Part shown: piece after piece, positions 8,912 through 17,221 of the stretch | Layout: each line of letters opens with the position of its first letter | Numbering within the stretch: position 1 is the first letter of the stretch | Source: Acidobacteriota bacterium | GTDB taxonomy: Bacteria > Acidobacteriota > Blastocatellia > Pyrinomonadales > Pyrinomonadaceae | Reading direction: 5' to 3' | Assembly (NCBI GenBank): GCA_019639235.1 | Contig: JAHBSG010000002.1 | Coordinates: 202,279 to 266,278, forward strand | Length of the DNA stretch: 64,000 nucleotides | Notes under the pieces: model-generated | The model's database searches: none | What the model saw: only the letters and a program-made list of their open reading frames with translations | Told to the model about the DNA's origin: nothing | Translations under genes and position numbers: made by a program

Positions 8912-11236
8912 TCACTCGCCGGTGCTCGGCCCAACCACAACCTCCGGGAATTCGCGGGCGAGGTCGGCGGCGGGTTTGGAATCGATGGCGGCGCGGACGG
9001 GGCGGGTGCCGACGTTTGGTTTGAAGTTGCCGTTCTCGTCATAGAGCCGGCGGTATTGGGCGGTATTGCGGATGATGCCCTGGACGTAGCCGCGGGTCTC
9101 GCGGAAGGGGATCGCCTCGACGAATTCGTCCATCTCCATCGGCAATGTCCGACGCCATGTGACGACGCGGCCGGGCCCGGCATTATAGGCGACGGCCATG
9201 TATTCGATGCGGCCGTAGCGGTCAAGCTGTTCGCGCATATAGGCCGTGCCGAGCTCGATATTGAGTGCGGGGTTGAAGAGGTCGGTGGCCGAGCGGACCG
9301 GCGACGCCGAGCCGAACTTGCGGGCGGTCTGCTGAGCGGTCGGGAGCAGAAGCTGCATTAATCCATAGGCGTTTGCCGAAGAGCGAGCGGACGGATTGAA
9401 GACCGATTCCTGCCGGATCAGCCCCGCCACCTTATAAATATCCAAGTTCCTTGCCCGCGACCATTTGGCGATCTGGTCCCAGGCCATGTGCGGGTAAAAG
9501 ATCTCCCATTCTTCGCGGCCCATTTCCTCGGGGAACATCTGGGCATAGTCCGGATAGCTCTTCGCAAGGGCGAGCAATGCCGAGACGTTATCAAACTTCA
9601 TCTGGTGGTGCTTGGCCAGCGAGAGGTTGATCTTCGGCGAGTTTTGCGCCGTCTTTTGAGCTTCCTTTAGTTCCTCGATGGCCCAATCGAAAAGCCCGAC
9701 GGAGCTGAGCTGTTCACCCTTGTCGGCGCGTTCAAGCTCGGCGGCACCGGCGGTTTCCGGAGCTACGGTGATGCTTTTTAGGTTCGCGGCGGCCTGCGGT
9801 ACGAGCGAATCTGCCGGGAAGCTTACCGGCGACTGGCACTGCCCGCGGCCGCGGAGTGCGGTCAGGCGTTCAAAGCCGATGTGGCCGTACCAATTGGCGT
9901 TGTAGCGGTAAACGAGGGCGTCGTAAAGCGTGCATGCCTCGGCGATGCGGCCGGCGCGTTCGGCATTTCGAGCAGCCCAATATCCCGCACGTCCGCGGTT
10001 TGCGGAATCGCGGGCAGCATAGCGGGCGAGGTGCTCGGTCAGCATGTCGGCGGCACGAGCGTGGTTGCCAGCCTCGTGCTCAAGCCAGGCGAGTTCGAAC
10101 TGCGCTCCCGCTACCTCGACCGCCTGCGGATAGGCGGTCAGAGCCGTTCGCAGAAAGAAATTCTCCTCGCCTTTGTTCTTTGCATCGCGGGCGGCATAGC
10201 CGGCCTCGACCCACGCCTTTACGGTCAGCGGGCTTTGCGGATAGGCCCGCCGCATTTCGTCGGCGGCGGTGCGAGCCCGCGGCCAGAGCTTAGATTTTGC
10301 GTAAGCGCTGATGAGGTCGCGATAAGCCTGATCGCGGCCGGGCATCGACGTCGGTATGGCGTCAAAAGCCGACTGAGCCTTTACGGCGTCGCCCATCCGG
10401 GCGGCGGCCGAGATACGGCTGAGGTGGATCTCGGGCGTTACGTCGCCGGGAAAACGCTCAATAAAGCGCGTGTAAGAGTCATAGGCCAAGGTCGCCGCCC
10501 CCATCGAAAGAACACGATCGGCACTGACCTTAAGGGTCTCGGGCGTTACGTCCGCGAGGGGATCGATATTTAGTTCCTTGAGCTTCGCCTCGGCCTCTCG
10601 TCCATCGTTACTGTAAGCGCCGTAAAGAGCTGCTTTCTTAAAGTATTCGGTCGCTTCGGCCTGGTTGCCTGCGGCGAAAAGGGCCTTTGCGGTCGCAAGC
10701 TGAGCGCCGGCGTCATTTACTCGGTTCAGCGGTTCGAGAAACGCAGCTACATCGGCGGCACGCCCCGATGCCATTGCCGATTCGGCCCAGAGGAGCCGGG
10801 CATCGCGGACGCGAAGCGAGGTCGGATGCGCAGAGACGAGCCGCTCGAGGTCGGCCATCGCCGCCGCATGGTCGCCCGTTCCCAAATGCGAACGGGCACG
10901 CAGCCAAAGGACGTAATCTGCAACCTTCGTCAGGCGTTCAAATTCATCGGAATTGAGAACGATGGCGGCACCACGAAAGTCCTTGTTCTCAAACCGAACG
11001 CGTGCCCGCAGCAGACGGGCGAGCGCTCCAGTCTCGGTCCCGCGAAAACGGCGTTCGACATCCTCGACCGCCGCTTCGGCCGGCATCCGGCCGCCCTTCG
11101 TCAGCTCGCGAAGCTGACGCAAGGCGTCCGCCTCGGCCATTGGCTGTGCTGAACACGAAACGGTGAACGCCGCAAACAGCGAGAGGAGAATAACGACTGC
11201 CGGGAGATTGATGCTGACCTTATTGAAGCTTTTCAT
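8912..11236 (-). CDS. Soluble lytic murein transglycosylase (Slt70-like, GH23)
   Basis: 774 residues. It cleaves the MurNAc-GlcNAc bond of peptidoglycan to give 1,6-anhydro ends, in the periplasm. The N-terminus is hydrophobic and ends in FTVSCSAQ, compatible with a signal peptide or a non-ideal lipobox. Residues about 40-560 are helical TPR-like repeats (many ALF, AAL and ARAA helices), as in the Slt70 superhelix. The C-terminal SLT domain has the catalytic Glu610 in LIRQESVFNPSA followed by AYGLMQLLLPTA and later VAYNAGPGRV, all diagnostic of the family. It is convergent with the macroglobulin gene, 5 bp away. The last 30 coding-strand bases are duplicated at 2809-2838. Confidence 0.92.
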   Translation of the reverse strand: MKSFNKVSINLPAVVILLSLFAAFTVSCSAQPMAEADALRQLRELTKGGRMPAEAAVEDVERRFRGTETGALARLLRARVRFENKDFRGAAIVLNSDEFERLTKVADYVLWLRARSHLGTGDHAAAMADLERLVSAHPTSLRVRDARLLWAESAMASGRAADVAAFLEPLNRVNDAGAQLATAKALFAAGNQAEATEYFKKAALYGAYSNDGREAEAKLKELNIDPLADVTPETLKVSADRVLSMGAATLAYDSYTRFIERFPGDVTPEIHLSRISAAARMGDAVKAQSAFDAIPTSMPGRDQAYRDLISAYAKSKLWPRARTAADEMRRAYPQSPLTVKAWVEAGYAARDAKNKGEENFFLRTALTAYPQAVEVAGAQFELAWLEHEAGNHARAADMLTEHLARYAARDSANRGRAGYWAARNAERAGRIAEACTLYDALVYRYNANWYGHIGFERLTALRGRGQCQSPVSFPADSLVPQAAANLKSITVAPETAGAAELERADKGEQLSSVGLFDWAIEELKEAQKTAQNSPKINLSLAKHHQMKFDNVSALLALAKSYPDYAQMFPEEMGREEWEIFYPHMAWDQIAKWSRARNLDIYKVAGLIRQESVFNPSARSSANAYGLMQLLLPTAQQTARKFGSASPVRSATDLFNPALNIELGTAYMREQLDRYGRIEYMAVAYNAGPGRVVTWRRTLPMEMDEFVEAIPFRETRGYVQGIIRNTAQYRRLYDENGNFKPNVGTRPVRAAIDSKPAADLAREFPEVVVGPSTGE
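8932..8961. repeat. Second copy of the 30-bp direct repeat, inside the transglycosylase gene end
   Basis: Identical to 2809-2838 in the same orientation. It codes for the end of the transglycosylase (AREFPEVVV). The two copies bracket the macroglobulin gene, 6.1 kb apart. Confidence 0.75.
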
Positions 11237-11436
11237 CTTGATAATTCCGAAATGTCTGATGCCGGCGGGGCGAAAAACTCTGCCCGCAACCCGGGGCCCG
11301 AGCTGCGGACCGCAAATTCTGAAACAGCATTATAGCAAATCCGCTCGGGCGGGCTTTTTGCAATCTGCACTGGCCAAAAGTGCAGCGTATTGCATTTTCG
11401 CGGGCAAGTAACTAGATTGGTATCTTTGCCGCCATT

Positions 11437-12543
11437 ATGCTTATCAAGTCGATAGAACTCACTGAGATCAACCTTCCGCTTGTTCATTTTTTTGAGACCA
11501 GTTTTGGCCGGACGTATGAACGCCGGATCATTTTGGTGCGGGTCGAAGACGCCGACGGCGCCGAGGGCTGGGGCGAGATAACCTGCGGTGAATCGCCGGG
11601 TTATTCGGATGAATGGACCGATTCGGCGTGGGTGACCGCGGAAAAGATACTGGCTCCGATGGTGGCCGGGCAAGAGGTCGCTGCGGCCGCGGACGTTTGG
11701 GGCCTTATGAAATGGGCACGCGGGCACCGGATGGCGAAGTCCGGGATCGAAACGGCGTGTTGGGACCTTGAAGCCAAGAAACTCGGCGTGCCTTTGTGGC
11801 GGCACTTGGGCGGTGTGAATCAGGTGATCGAATGCGGGGTTTCGATCGGCATTCAGGACACGATCCCGCAGCTTCTGGAGAAGATCCGCGTCGAGCTTGA
11901 GGCGGGCTACAAACGCATCAAGATAAAGATCTCGCCTTCGTGGGACTATGATGTGATCAAGGCCGTGCGGGCGGAGTTTGGCGATATTTTGCTAATGGGC
12001 GACGCGAATTCCGCATACACGCTTGCGGATATCGATAAGCTCAAGTCGCTGGATGAATTCGACCTGATGATGCTCGAACAGCCGCTGCCGCACGACGACA
12101 TAATCGACCACGCAAAGCTGCAGCGAGAGATCACAACGCCCGTCTGTCTCGACGAGCCGATAAAATCGCCCGAGGACGCCCGCAAGGCGATCGAACTCGG
12201 CTCCGGCAAGATCATCAACCTCAAGAACGGCCGCGTCGGCGGACACACGCAATCAAAGATGATCGAGCAGATCTGCCGCGAAGCCAAGATGCCCGTCTGG
12301 TGCGGCGGTATGCTCGAAAGCGGCATCGGCCGCGCCCACAACATCGCCATCTCGACCCTCGCCGGCTACACCATGCCCGGCGACGTCTCCGCCAGCAAAC
12401 GCTACTGGCACGAGGACATCATCTCGCCCGAGGTCGAAGTCTCGCCCGAAGGCACCATCACCGCCCCCGAAGGCCCGGGAATTGGGTTTGAAATAGAAAT
12501 TGATCGGATTAAGAGGGGCTCGACTAGGTCAACTTTAATATAG
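11437..12543 (+). CDS. menC: o-Succinylbenzoate synthase / N-acylamino acid racemase family (enolase superfamily)
   Basis: 368 residues. Family members dehydrate SHCHC to o-succinylbenzoate in menaquinone synthesis, and some also racemise N-acylamino acids. Visible signatures are the KxK acid-base motif (RIKIKIS, about 161-167), metal ligands in DANSAY (about D189), EQPLP (about E214) and DEPI (about D239), and a second lysine in INLKNGRVGG (about 263). These fit the MenC/NAAAR branch of the superfamily. No other men genes are in the window, so the metabolic role is not proven. The last 20 codons are AT-rich, unlike the rest of the gene. A diverged second copy of this tail lies at 13928-14019, suggesting the original 3-prime end was replaced when the block downstream arrived. 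Confidence 0.8.
   Translation: MLIKSIELTEINLPLVHFFETSFGRTYERRIILVRVEDADGAEGWGEITCGESPGYSDEWTDSAWVTAEKILAPMVAGQEVAAAADVWGLMKWARGHRMAKSGIETACWDLEAKKLGVPLWRHLGGVNQVIECGVSIGIQDTIPQLLEKIRVELEAGYKRIKIKISPSWDYDVIKAVRAEFGDILLMGDANSAYTLADIDKLKSLDEFDLMMLEQPLPHDDIIDHAKLQREITTPVCLDEPIKSPEDARKAIELGSGKIINLKNGRVGGHTQSKMIEQICREAKMPVWCGGMLESGIGRAHNIAISTLAGYTMPGDVSASKRYWHEDIISPEVEVSPEGTITAPEGPGIGFEIEIDRIKRGSTRSTLI
12457..12543 (+). repeat. menC tail, copy A (present 3-prime end of the gene)
   Basis: It encodes ITAPEGPGIGFE, then D-R-I, T-R and a stop. It aligns over about 85 bp with 13928-14019: GIGFE, DRI and TR are shared at the same spacing and GGA-AT-GGGTTTGA is nearly identical. The AT-rich end differs from the body of menC. 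Confidence 0.65.
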
Positions 12544-12552
12544 AGGTTTCTG

Positions 12553-13425
12553 ATGAGACTACTAAGATTTTTGTCTGTCATGACTCTAATCATTTTTGTC
12601 GAAGGCTGCTCAGCGCAAAATGCTGATCTTTCGGTTGATGAGATAATTAGTCGCATGACAACAACGTACTCAACGGCAAGTTCTTATCAAGATTCTGGGA
12701 CGATAGTCGTTTTAAAGGATAGCAGGGCTCTAGAAGGCCGAGAATTAATAAGTCTACTGGTCGCTAGCGACTTCGAAAGGGAGGAGAGAGTTACGTTTAA
12801 CTTCTCGTTCCGAAGACCTGATCATTTGAAGTTCGAATGGAAAAACAAGCAATCAAGGGTAAACCGAGAGTCAGTAGTGTGGTCGAACTCGAAGGGAGCG
12901 TTTAGTTGGGGAACGGATTTCGATGAACCCGATGCGTCCTTCATTTTTGACAAAGAGAAAGATTTGAAGTGGGCAATAGATGAAGAGACTCGCGGTTCGA
13001 TGGGAGTAGGCGATATTCTTTACGCTACCTTGGGTGGAAGCAAAGAGAGTTATTCGTTCAGTAAGTTGACTAATTCTAGGGTGATACGCACGGAAACCCT
13101 ATCGGGTAAAGCTTGTTATGTGATCCTCGGAAATATCGGCAATGAGCCTTGGGTTTTGTGGATTGATATAGAAACCTTTGTACTTCGACGTTTTCGAACC
13201 ACTATTGCGACTGGATCGTTTGGAGATGCCGTTGCAAGCGGTTACATGCCGTTTACGGTTGGCGAGTTCAATCATAACAACATCGTTTTGAACGAATCGA
13301 TACCCGACTCTGTTTTCGATTTCAAACCGGAAATGAGAAAAGGAGATATTGATATTTCCAGCTACGACGATGACGGGGCGAGGCCGCCTGCATTGCCTCC
13401 ATTGCCTAAAAAGCCGAATGAATGA
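12553..13425 (+). CDS. Putative outer-membrane lipoprotein, LolA-like fold suspected
   Basis: 290 residues starting 9 nt after menC. The N-terminus MRLLRFLSVMTLIIFVEGCS has a lipobox-like VEGC, so it is probably lipidated. The body has strand-rich segments such as RVTFNFSFRRPDHLKFEWKN and a later KACYVILG...WVLWIDIETFVLRRF. This pattern recalls LolA/LolB-like or DUF2092 proteins that bind lipid in a half-barrel, but I cannot assign a family with certainty. Base composition is clearly more AT-rich than the flanking genes, and it lies between the two menC tail copies, so it was probably acquired. Confidence 0.7.
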   Translation: MRLLRFLSVMTLIIFVEGCSAQNADLSVDEIISRMTTTYSTASSYQDSGTIVVLKDSRALEGRELISLLVASDFEREERVTFNFSFRRPDHLKFEWKNKQSRVNRESVVWSNSKGAFSWGTDFDEPDASFIFDKEKDLKWAIDEETRGSMGVGDILYATLGGSKESYSFSKLTNSRVIRTETLSGKACYVILGNIGNEPWVLWIDIETFVLRRFRTTIATGSFGDAVASGYMPFTVGEFNHNNIVLNESIPDSVFDFKPEMRKGDIDISSYDDDGARPPALPPLPKKPNE

Positions 13426-13466
13426 GTGAATAAAGATCAACGGTAAATTTTTGACGGGCGATAGTT

Positions 13467-13472
13467 TATAAT
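13467..13472 (+). promoter_or_regulatory. -10 box just upstream of the HicB-like gene
   Basis: TATAAT lies 7 nt before a GTG (13480) and 10 nt before the ATG (13483). No well-spaced -35 is seen; TTGACG at 13451 is too close. The geometry suggests a leaderless or very short-leader transcript for the toxin-antitoxin pair. Confidence 0.4.
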
Positions 13473-13482
13473 TAAAGAAGTG

Positions 13483-13689
13483 ATGAACGAGATAATTTTC
13501 TTAATAGAGGAAGATTTCGAGGGTGGGTACAACGCCCGGGCCTTGGGAGAGCCTATCTTTACTCAGGGCGAGAGCGTTGAAGAGTTGAAAGCCAACATCA
13601 GAGACGCGGTCGATTGTCATTTTGAACCGGATGCCAAACCGAAAATGATCCGGCTTCATTTTGTGTCGGAGGAAGTCTTGGCGGCATGA
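13483..13689 (+). CDS. HicB-like antitoxin, short form
   Basis: 68 residues from ATG 13483 (GTG 13480 is possible). The pattern IIFLIEEDFEGGYNARALG...ESVEELKANIRDAVDCHF is the HicB-type partial RNase-H fold that neutralises HicA. There is no C-terminal DNA-binding domain, so autoregulation would need another protein. The stop overlaps the start of the HicA-like gene by 4 nt (ATGA), a usual arrangement for such pairs, here with antitoxin first. Confidence 0.75.
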   Translation: MNEIIFLIEEDFEGGYNARALGEPIFTQGESVEELKANIRDAVDCHFEPDAKPKMIRLHFVSEEVLAA

Positions 13690-13928
13690 AGCTCCCCCGA
13701 GATATCAGCGGACTTTCGCTTGCGAAGGCATTGAAAGCACTCGGATATGAGATAACCCGCCAATCCGGCAGCCATATTCGATTGACAACAGCGGTTAACG
13801 GCGAACACCACATAACGATTCCCGCCCACGATCCGATCAAGATAGGAACCCTCGCCGGAATTCTCAGCGACACCGCTCGGCACCATGAGTTGAGCCGGGA
13901 TGAGCTATTGAGAAATCTTGACCTTTGA
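13686..13928 (+). CDS. hicA: HicA-type mRNA interferase toxin
   Basis: 80 residues with a double-stranded RNA-binding-like fold. SGLSLAKALKALGYEITRQSGSHIRLT contains the conserved G-S-H with the catalytic histidine, and HHITIPAHDPIKIGTLAGIL is the typical second half. The family cleaves mRNA during translation. It is translationally coupled to the HicB-like gene and ends exactly where the second menC tail copy begins, so the pair is probably part of the inserted block. Confidence 0.85.
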   Translation: MKLPRDISGLSLAKALKALGYEITRQSGSHIRLTTAVNGEHHITIPAHDPIKIGTLAGILSDTARHHELSRDELLRNLDL

Positions 13929-14019
13929 TCGGTGCACCATGGGCTTTGGAATCGGGTTTGAGGTGAAACTAGATCGAATTGAGAAGGCAACGACAAGGAC
14001 AGCGGAGATCAAAGTCTAG
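13928..14019 (+). repeat. menC tail, copy B (orphan gene end)
   Basis: Read in frame it gives MGFGIGFE, V-K-L, DRI, ..., TR and TAEIKV-stop, homologous to the last 24 codons of menC at 12457-12543. One base is missing relative to copy A near 13939. It starts at the hicA stop codon and is not preceded by the rest of menC. Its base composition fits the body of menC better than copy A does, so this may be the ancestral 3-prime end. Confidence 0.65.
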
Positions 14020-14605
14020 GTGTACTCTGTTTGCTGTTGCGGTCATGTTTCTGACCCTCGCGGTCGGGTGCAGCACGGATTCCGGACGTTCTCAATTATC
14101 CGCATCGAACGAAAATCAGACTCCAACGTCCGATAGTGTTGATCCGGCCATTGCTTCTTCAACGCCAAAACCTGTCGAACCGTCCATCGCTTCTCTTCGG
14201 GCCGCAGAACTCTGCGAACGACTCGCGGAAATTGAAATCATAAGTGACCGCGTTCCGGAAGAGAGCGATGATCTCTACAAGGCCATCATCGCAAAAGGGA
14301 AAGAGGCCTTGCCTTGTCTTATAGACAAGATAAACGACAGAACCAAGACTCGTGATCCGGGCACGGGCCCGAAATGGCAGCACTATGTTGTTGGAGATAC
14401 TGCGGTCTTTACAATCCTCGATATCGTCAGCCAAGGGGACTATGAGTTGTGGAAGACATTGTTCCTAGGTCCGCTTCCGCCGGCGTACAAAGAGGAATGG
14501 AAAACGAACGGCATTTACGCCTATTACAATTTCGTTTCTGAGCCGAAGAATCGAAAGGAACTGCAAGACTGGTGGCGAAAGTGGCTGAAAGCAAACAAGA
14601 ATTGA
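13979..14605 (+). CDS. Unidentified lipoprotein
   Basis: 208 residues from TTG 13979, which gives a basic n-region (RRQRQGQRRSKSR) before the hydrophobic core and lipobox AVGC. The next start, ATG 14045, would leave almost no n-region. The mature part begins with a Ser/Thr/Pro-rich linker and continues as a helical domain (GKEALPCLIDKIND, VVGDTAVFTILDIVSQGDYE) that recalls a HEAT-like repeat pair. I do not recognise the family. The start codon lies inside the orphan menC tail in another frame, which suggests the gene start was formed or trimmed by the rearrangement. Confidence 0.6.
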   Translation: MRRQRQGQRRSKSRCTLFAVAVMFLTLAVGCSTDSGRSQLSASNENQTPTSDSVDPAIASSTPKPVEPSIASLRAAELCERLAEIEIISDRVPEESDDLYKAIIAKGKEALPCLIDKINDRTKTRDPGTGPKWQHYVVGDTAVFTILDIVSQGDYELWKTLFLGPLPPAYKEEWKTNGIYAYYNFVSEPKNRKELQDWWRKWLKANKN

Positions 14606-14642
14606 TCAATATTCTGTTTTAATCGGCTACGCCATCCGCTTC

Positions 14643-14779
14643 GCATAGCCATGCCGTTTACGGCGTGGGACGGGTCGCCCGAATTTCTCAAGCCCGTTTA
14701 CGGGCTTACCTTCGAAGGGCGTAAACGCCCTGAGTTCTCATTCACCGGGTTCACCACGCCGTGAACGGCGTGGCTATGC
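14643..14779. repeat. Nested palindromic repeat cluster
   Basis: A 26-bp near-perfect inverted repeat (14643-14668 with 14754-14779, core GCCGTTTACGGC against GCCGTGAACGGC) encloses two further hairpins: AAGCCCG/CGGGCTT at 14690-14707 and AGGGCGT/ACGCCCT at 14716-14731. Each arm of the outer repeat is itself palindromic. The cluster fills most of the 272-bp gap before the ParD gene and resembles REP/BIME-type elements. No gene is seen in it. Confidence 0.65.
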
Positions 14780-14877
14780 AGGAACGAGAGACCTGGTCGC
14801 CCGATCAGGCATTTGGGCATGTGCCTGCGAGCCTTTTCCCGTTGGCAAAGTTTGCCATGGGTGATATCTTCTCACTT

Positions 14878-15117
14878 ATGAGCACGATGAACATTTCGCT
14901 TCCGGAGGAGCTGAGGGCATTCGTCAACTCGCAGGTTTCCGAGGGCGCTTATACCAGCAGCAGCGAGTACATACGAGAGCTTTTACGGAAAGAGAAGGAT
15001 CGCACGCGTCTTCGGGAAATGCTCCTCGAAGGGGCGGCCTCACCGCTTAGTGAGAACGTTTGGAATGGTGAGTATTTCGAGAAATTGCGACAACGGATAA
15101 CGGCCGAAAAGAAATGA
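14878..15117 (+). CDS. parD: ParD-type antitoxin
   Basis: 79 residues. The start at 14878 begins the ribbon-helix-helix domain (MSTMNISLPEELRAFVNSQV); the frame is open from 14761, but the extra residues are translated repeat sequence. The C-terminal helix wraps the toxin in known family members. It should bind its own promoter as a dimer. Its stop overlaps the ParE start by 4 nt. Confidence 0.85.
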   Translation: MSTMNISLPEELRAFVNSQVSEGAYTSSSEYIRELLRKEKDRTRLREMLLEGAASPLSENVWNGEYFEKLRQRITAEKK

Positions 15118-15443
15118 GCAAGCCCGTCGTCCCGCGTGTCCTGGCCGAGGAGGATCTCGAGATCGCGTGTGATCACTATTTGACAACTGCCGGTGCCGAC
15201 GTAGTTGTTGAGTTCTTGCATGAGTTTGACAGCGTCATCGCCCACATTTCCCGCTTTCCAGGAACGGGCTCGCCGAAATATGGATTCGACCCTAGCTTAG
15301 CGGGAATCCGTTTCTGGCCGATGAAGAAATTTCCGTATCTTATCTTTTACGTTGAGACCGAACACCAGATCGATGTCTGGCGCGTGATGCACGGCAATAT
15401 GGATATAACCGCGGAACTGCACGATCCGGATTCAATTCCTTAA
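15114..15443 (+). CDS. parE: ParE/RelE-superfamily toxin
   Basis: 109 residues. It has the family pattern: an N-terminal helix pair ([15 protein letters not shown]), [12 protein letters not shown], then the strand block [18 protein letters not shown] and [13 protein letters not shown] near the end. ParE members poison gyrase and RelE members cleave mRNA. Pairing with a ParD-type antitoxin favours ParE, but the target is inferred. It is coupled to parD by an ATGA overlap. Confidence 0.83.
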   Translation: MSKPVVPRVLAEEDLEIACDHYLTTAGADVVVEFLHEFDSVIAHISRFPGTGSPKYGFDPSLAGIRFWPMKKFPYLIFYVETEHQIDVWRVMHGNMDITAELHDPDSIP

Positions 15444-15454
15444 TTTTTTTATCA

Positions 15455-17143
15455 ATGAGCAATCAAGAACCAAACAAGATCATCTTTTCGATGGTCAAGG
15501 TGTCAAAGTTTTACGACAAGAAGCCGGTCCTTAAGGACATCTATCTTTCGTTCTTTTACGGTGCGAAGATCGGCGTGCTGGGCCTTAATGGTGCGGGTAA
15601 GTCGTCGCTGCTTCGCATCATCGCCGGCATGGACAAAGAATTCAACGGCGAGGTCGTTTTTTCGAAAGGCTATTCGGTCGGGCTGCTTGAGCAGGAACCG
15701 AAGCTTGACGAAACGAAGACGGTCAAAGAGATCGTCGAAGAAGGTGCGCAGGAAACCGTCGATCTGCTCAAAGAATTCGAGGAGATCAATGCAAAATTTG
15801 CGGAGCCGATGGACGACGACGCGATGAACGCGCTCATCGAACGGCAAGGCGAGGTGCAGGAAAAGCTCGATGCAGCCGATGCCTGGGACCTTGATTCGCG
15901 GCTCGAGATGGCGATGGACGCTCTCCGCTGCCCGCCGCCGGAAACGCCGATCAAAAACCGGAGCGGCGGTGAAAAACGCCGAGTCGCTTTGTGCCGGTTG
16001 CTGCTTCAAAAGCCCGATATTCTATTGCTCGATGAGCCGACGAACCACCTCGACGCCGAGTCGGTCGCGTGGCTTGAACAGCACCTTCAGCGGTATGAAG
16101 GAACGATCATTGCCGTTACGCACGACCGCTATTTCCTCGATAACGTCGCCGGATGGATCCTCGAACTCGACCGCGGCGAGGGCATTCCGTGGAAGGGCAA
16201 TTATTCGAGTTGGCTCGAGCAAAAGCAGAACCGGCTTGCTCAGGAGCAAAAGACCGAGGACAAACGCGCCAAGACGCTCGAACGCGAACTTGAGTGGATA
16301 CGAATGTCGCCGAAGGGCCGCCATGCGAAATCAAAGGCCCGCATCAACGACTACGAAAAGCTCGTCGCGAGCGAATCTGAGAAACGCAGCGAAGAGCTTG
16401 AGATCTTCATCCCGCCCGGCGAACGGCTCGGCGATCTGGTGATCGAAGCTCATGGCGTTTCGAAGGCTTACGGCGATAAGCTGCTCTTTGAGAACCTCGA
16501 GTTCTCGCTCCCGCCGGGCGGCATCGTTGGCGTAATTGGGCCGAACGGAGCCGGCAAGACGACGCTCTTTCGCCTGATCACCGGACAAGAACAGCCCGAC
16601 ACCGGCGAGTTCAAGGTCGGCCCGACCGTTCAGCTCGGCTATGTCGATCAATCCCGCGATTCGCTTGAAGCAAACAAGACCATCTGGGAAGAGATCTCCG
16701 GCGGGCTCGACGTGATCAACCTCGGCAAACGTGAGATGAACTCGCGGGCTTACGTTTCGCGGTTCAACTTCTCGGGCAGTGATCAGCAAAAGCGCGTCGG
16801 GCAGCTTTCGGGCGGCGAGCGAAATCGTGTCCATCTCGCCAAGATGCTTAAGTCGGGTGCAAATGTTATTCTTTTAGACGAACCGACGAACGACCTCGAC
16901 GTAAACACGATGCGCGCGCTCGAGGAAGCGTTGGAGAACTTTGGCGGCTGCGCCGTCGTAATTAGTCACGACCGCTGGTTCCTTGATCGCATAGCGACTC
17001 ACATCCTGGCCTTTGAAGGCGATTCTCACGTCGAATATTTCGACGGAAATTACAGCGAATACGAAGCGGACCGAAAACGCCGGCTCGGCCATGATGCCGA
17101 CCAGCCGCACCGGATCAAATATAGAAGCTTGACCCGGGCCTGA
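15455..17143 (+). CDS. ettA: Energy-dependent translational throttle protein EttA (ABC-F)
   Basis: 562 residues with two ABC ATPase domains and no membrane segments. It binds the ribosomal E site and couples the first elongation steps to ATP/ADP level. Walker A motifs are GLNGAGKS (43-50) and GPNGAGKT (362-369). Signatures are SGGEKRR and LSGGERNR, and both Walker B motifs read DEPTN. A charged linker between the domains (residues about 250-310, [20 protein letters not shown]) is typical of EttA. The first signature reads NRSGGE, where Leu would be usual. Length matches the family. Confidence 0.93.
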   Translation: MSNQEPNKIIFSMVKVSKFYDKKPVLKDIYLSFFYGAKIGVLGLNGAGKSSLLRIIAGMDKEFNGEVVFSKGYSVGLLEQEPKLDETKTVKEIVEEGAQETVDLLKEFEEINAKFAEPMDDDAMNALIERQGEVQEKLDAADAWDLDSRLEMAMDALRCPPPETPIKNRSGGEKRRVALCRLLLQKPDILLLDEPTNHLDAESVAWLEQHLQRYEGTIIAVTHDRYFLDNVAGWILELDRGEGIPWKGNYSSWLEQKQNRLAQEQKTEDKRAKTLERELEWIRMSPKGRHAKSKARINDYEKLVASESEKRSEELEIFIPPGERLGDLVIEAHGVSKAYGDKLLFENLEFSLPPGGIVGVIGPNGAGKTTLFRLITGQEQPDTGEFKVGPTVQLGYVDQSRDSLEANKTIWEEISGGLDVINLGKREMNSRAYVSRFNFSGSDQQKRVGQLSGGERNRVHLAKMLKSGANVILLDEPTNDLDVNTMRALEEALENFGGCAVVISHDRWFLDRIATHILAFEGDSHVEYFDGNYSEYEADRKRRLGHDADQPHRIKYRSLTRA

Positions 17144-17221
17144 GACCGACAAGTGTTTTTATTGAGCAATTTTCCCCAAGCGAACCATCTGGCCGCCCCC
17201 GCGGCGGCTCTCTGCAGCAAG

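Noticed and set aside
14761..14877. Longer N-terminus for the ParD-type antitoxin
   Set aside because: The extra 39 codons translate the palindromic repeat; the ribbon-helix-helix domain begins at 14878.
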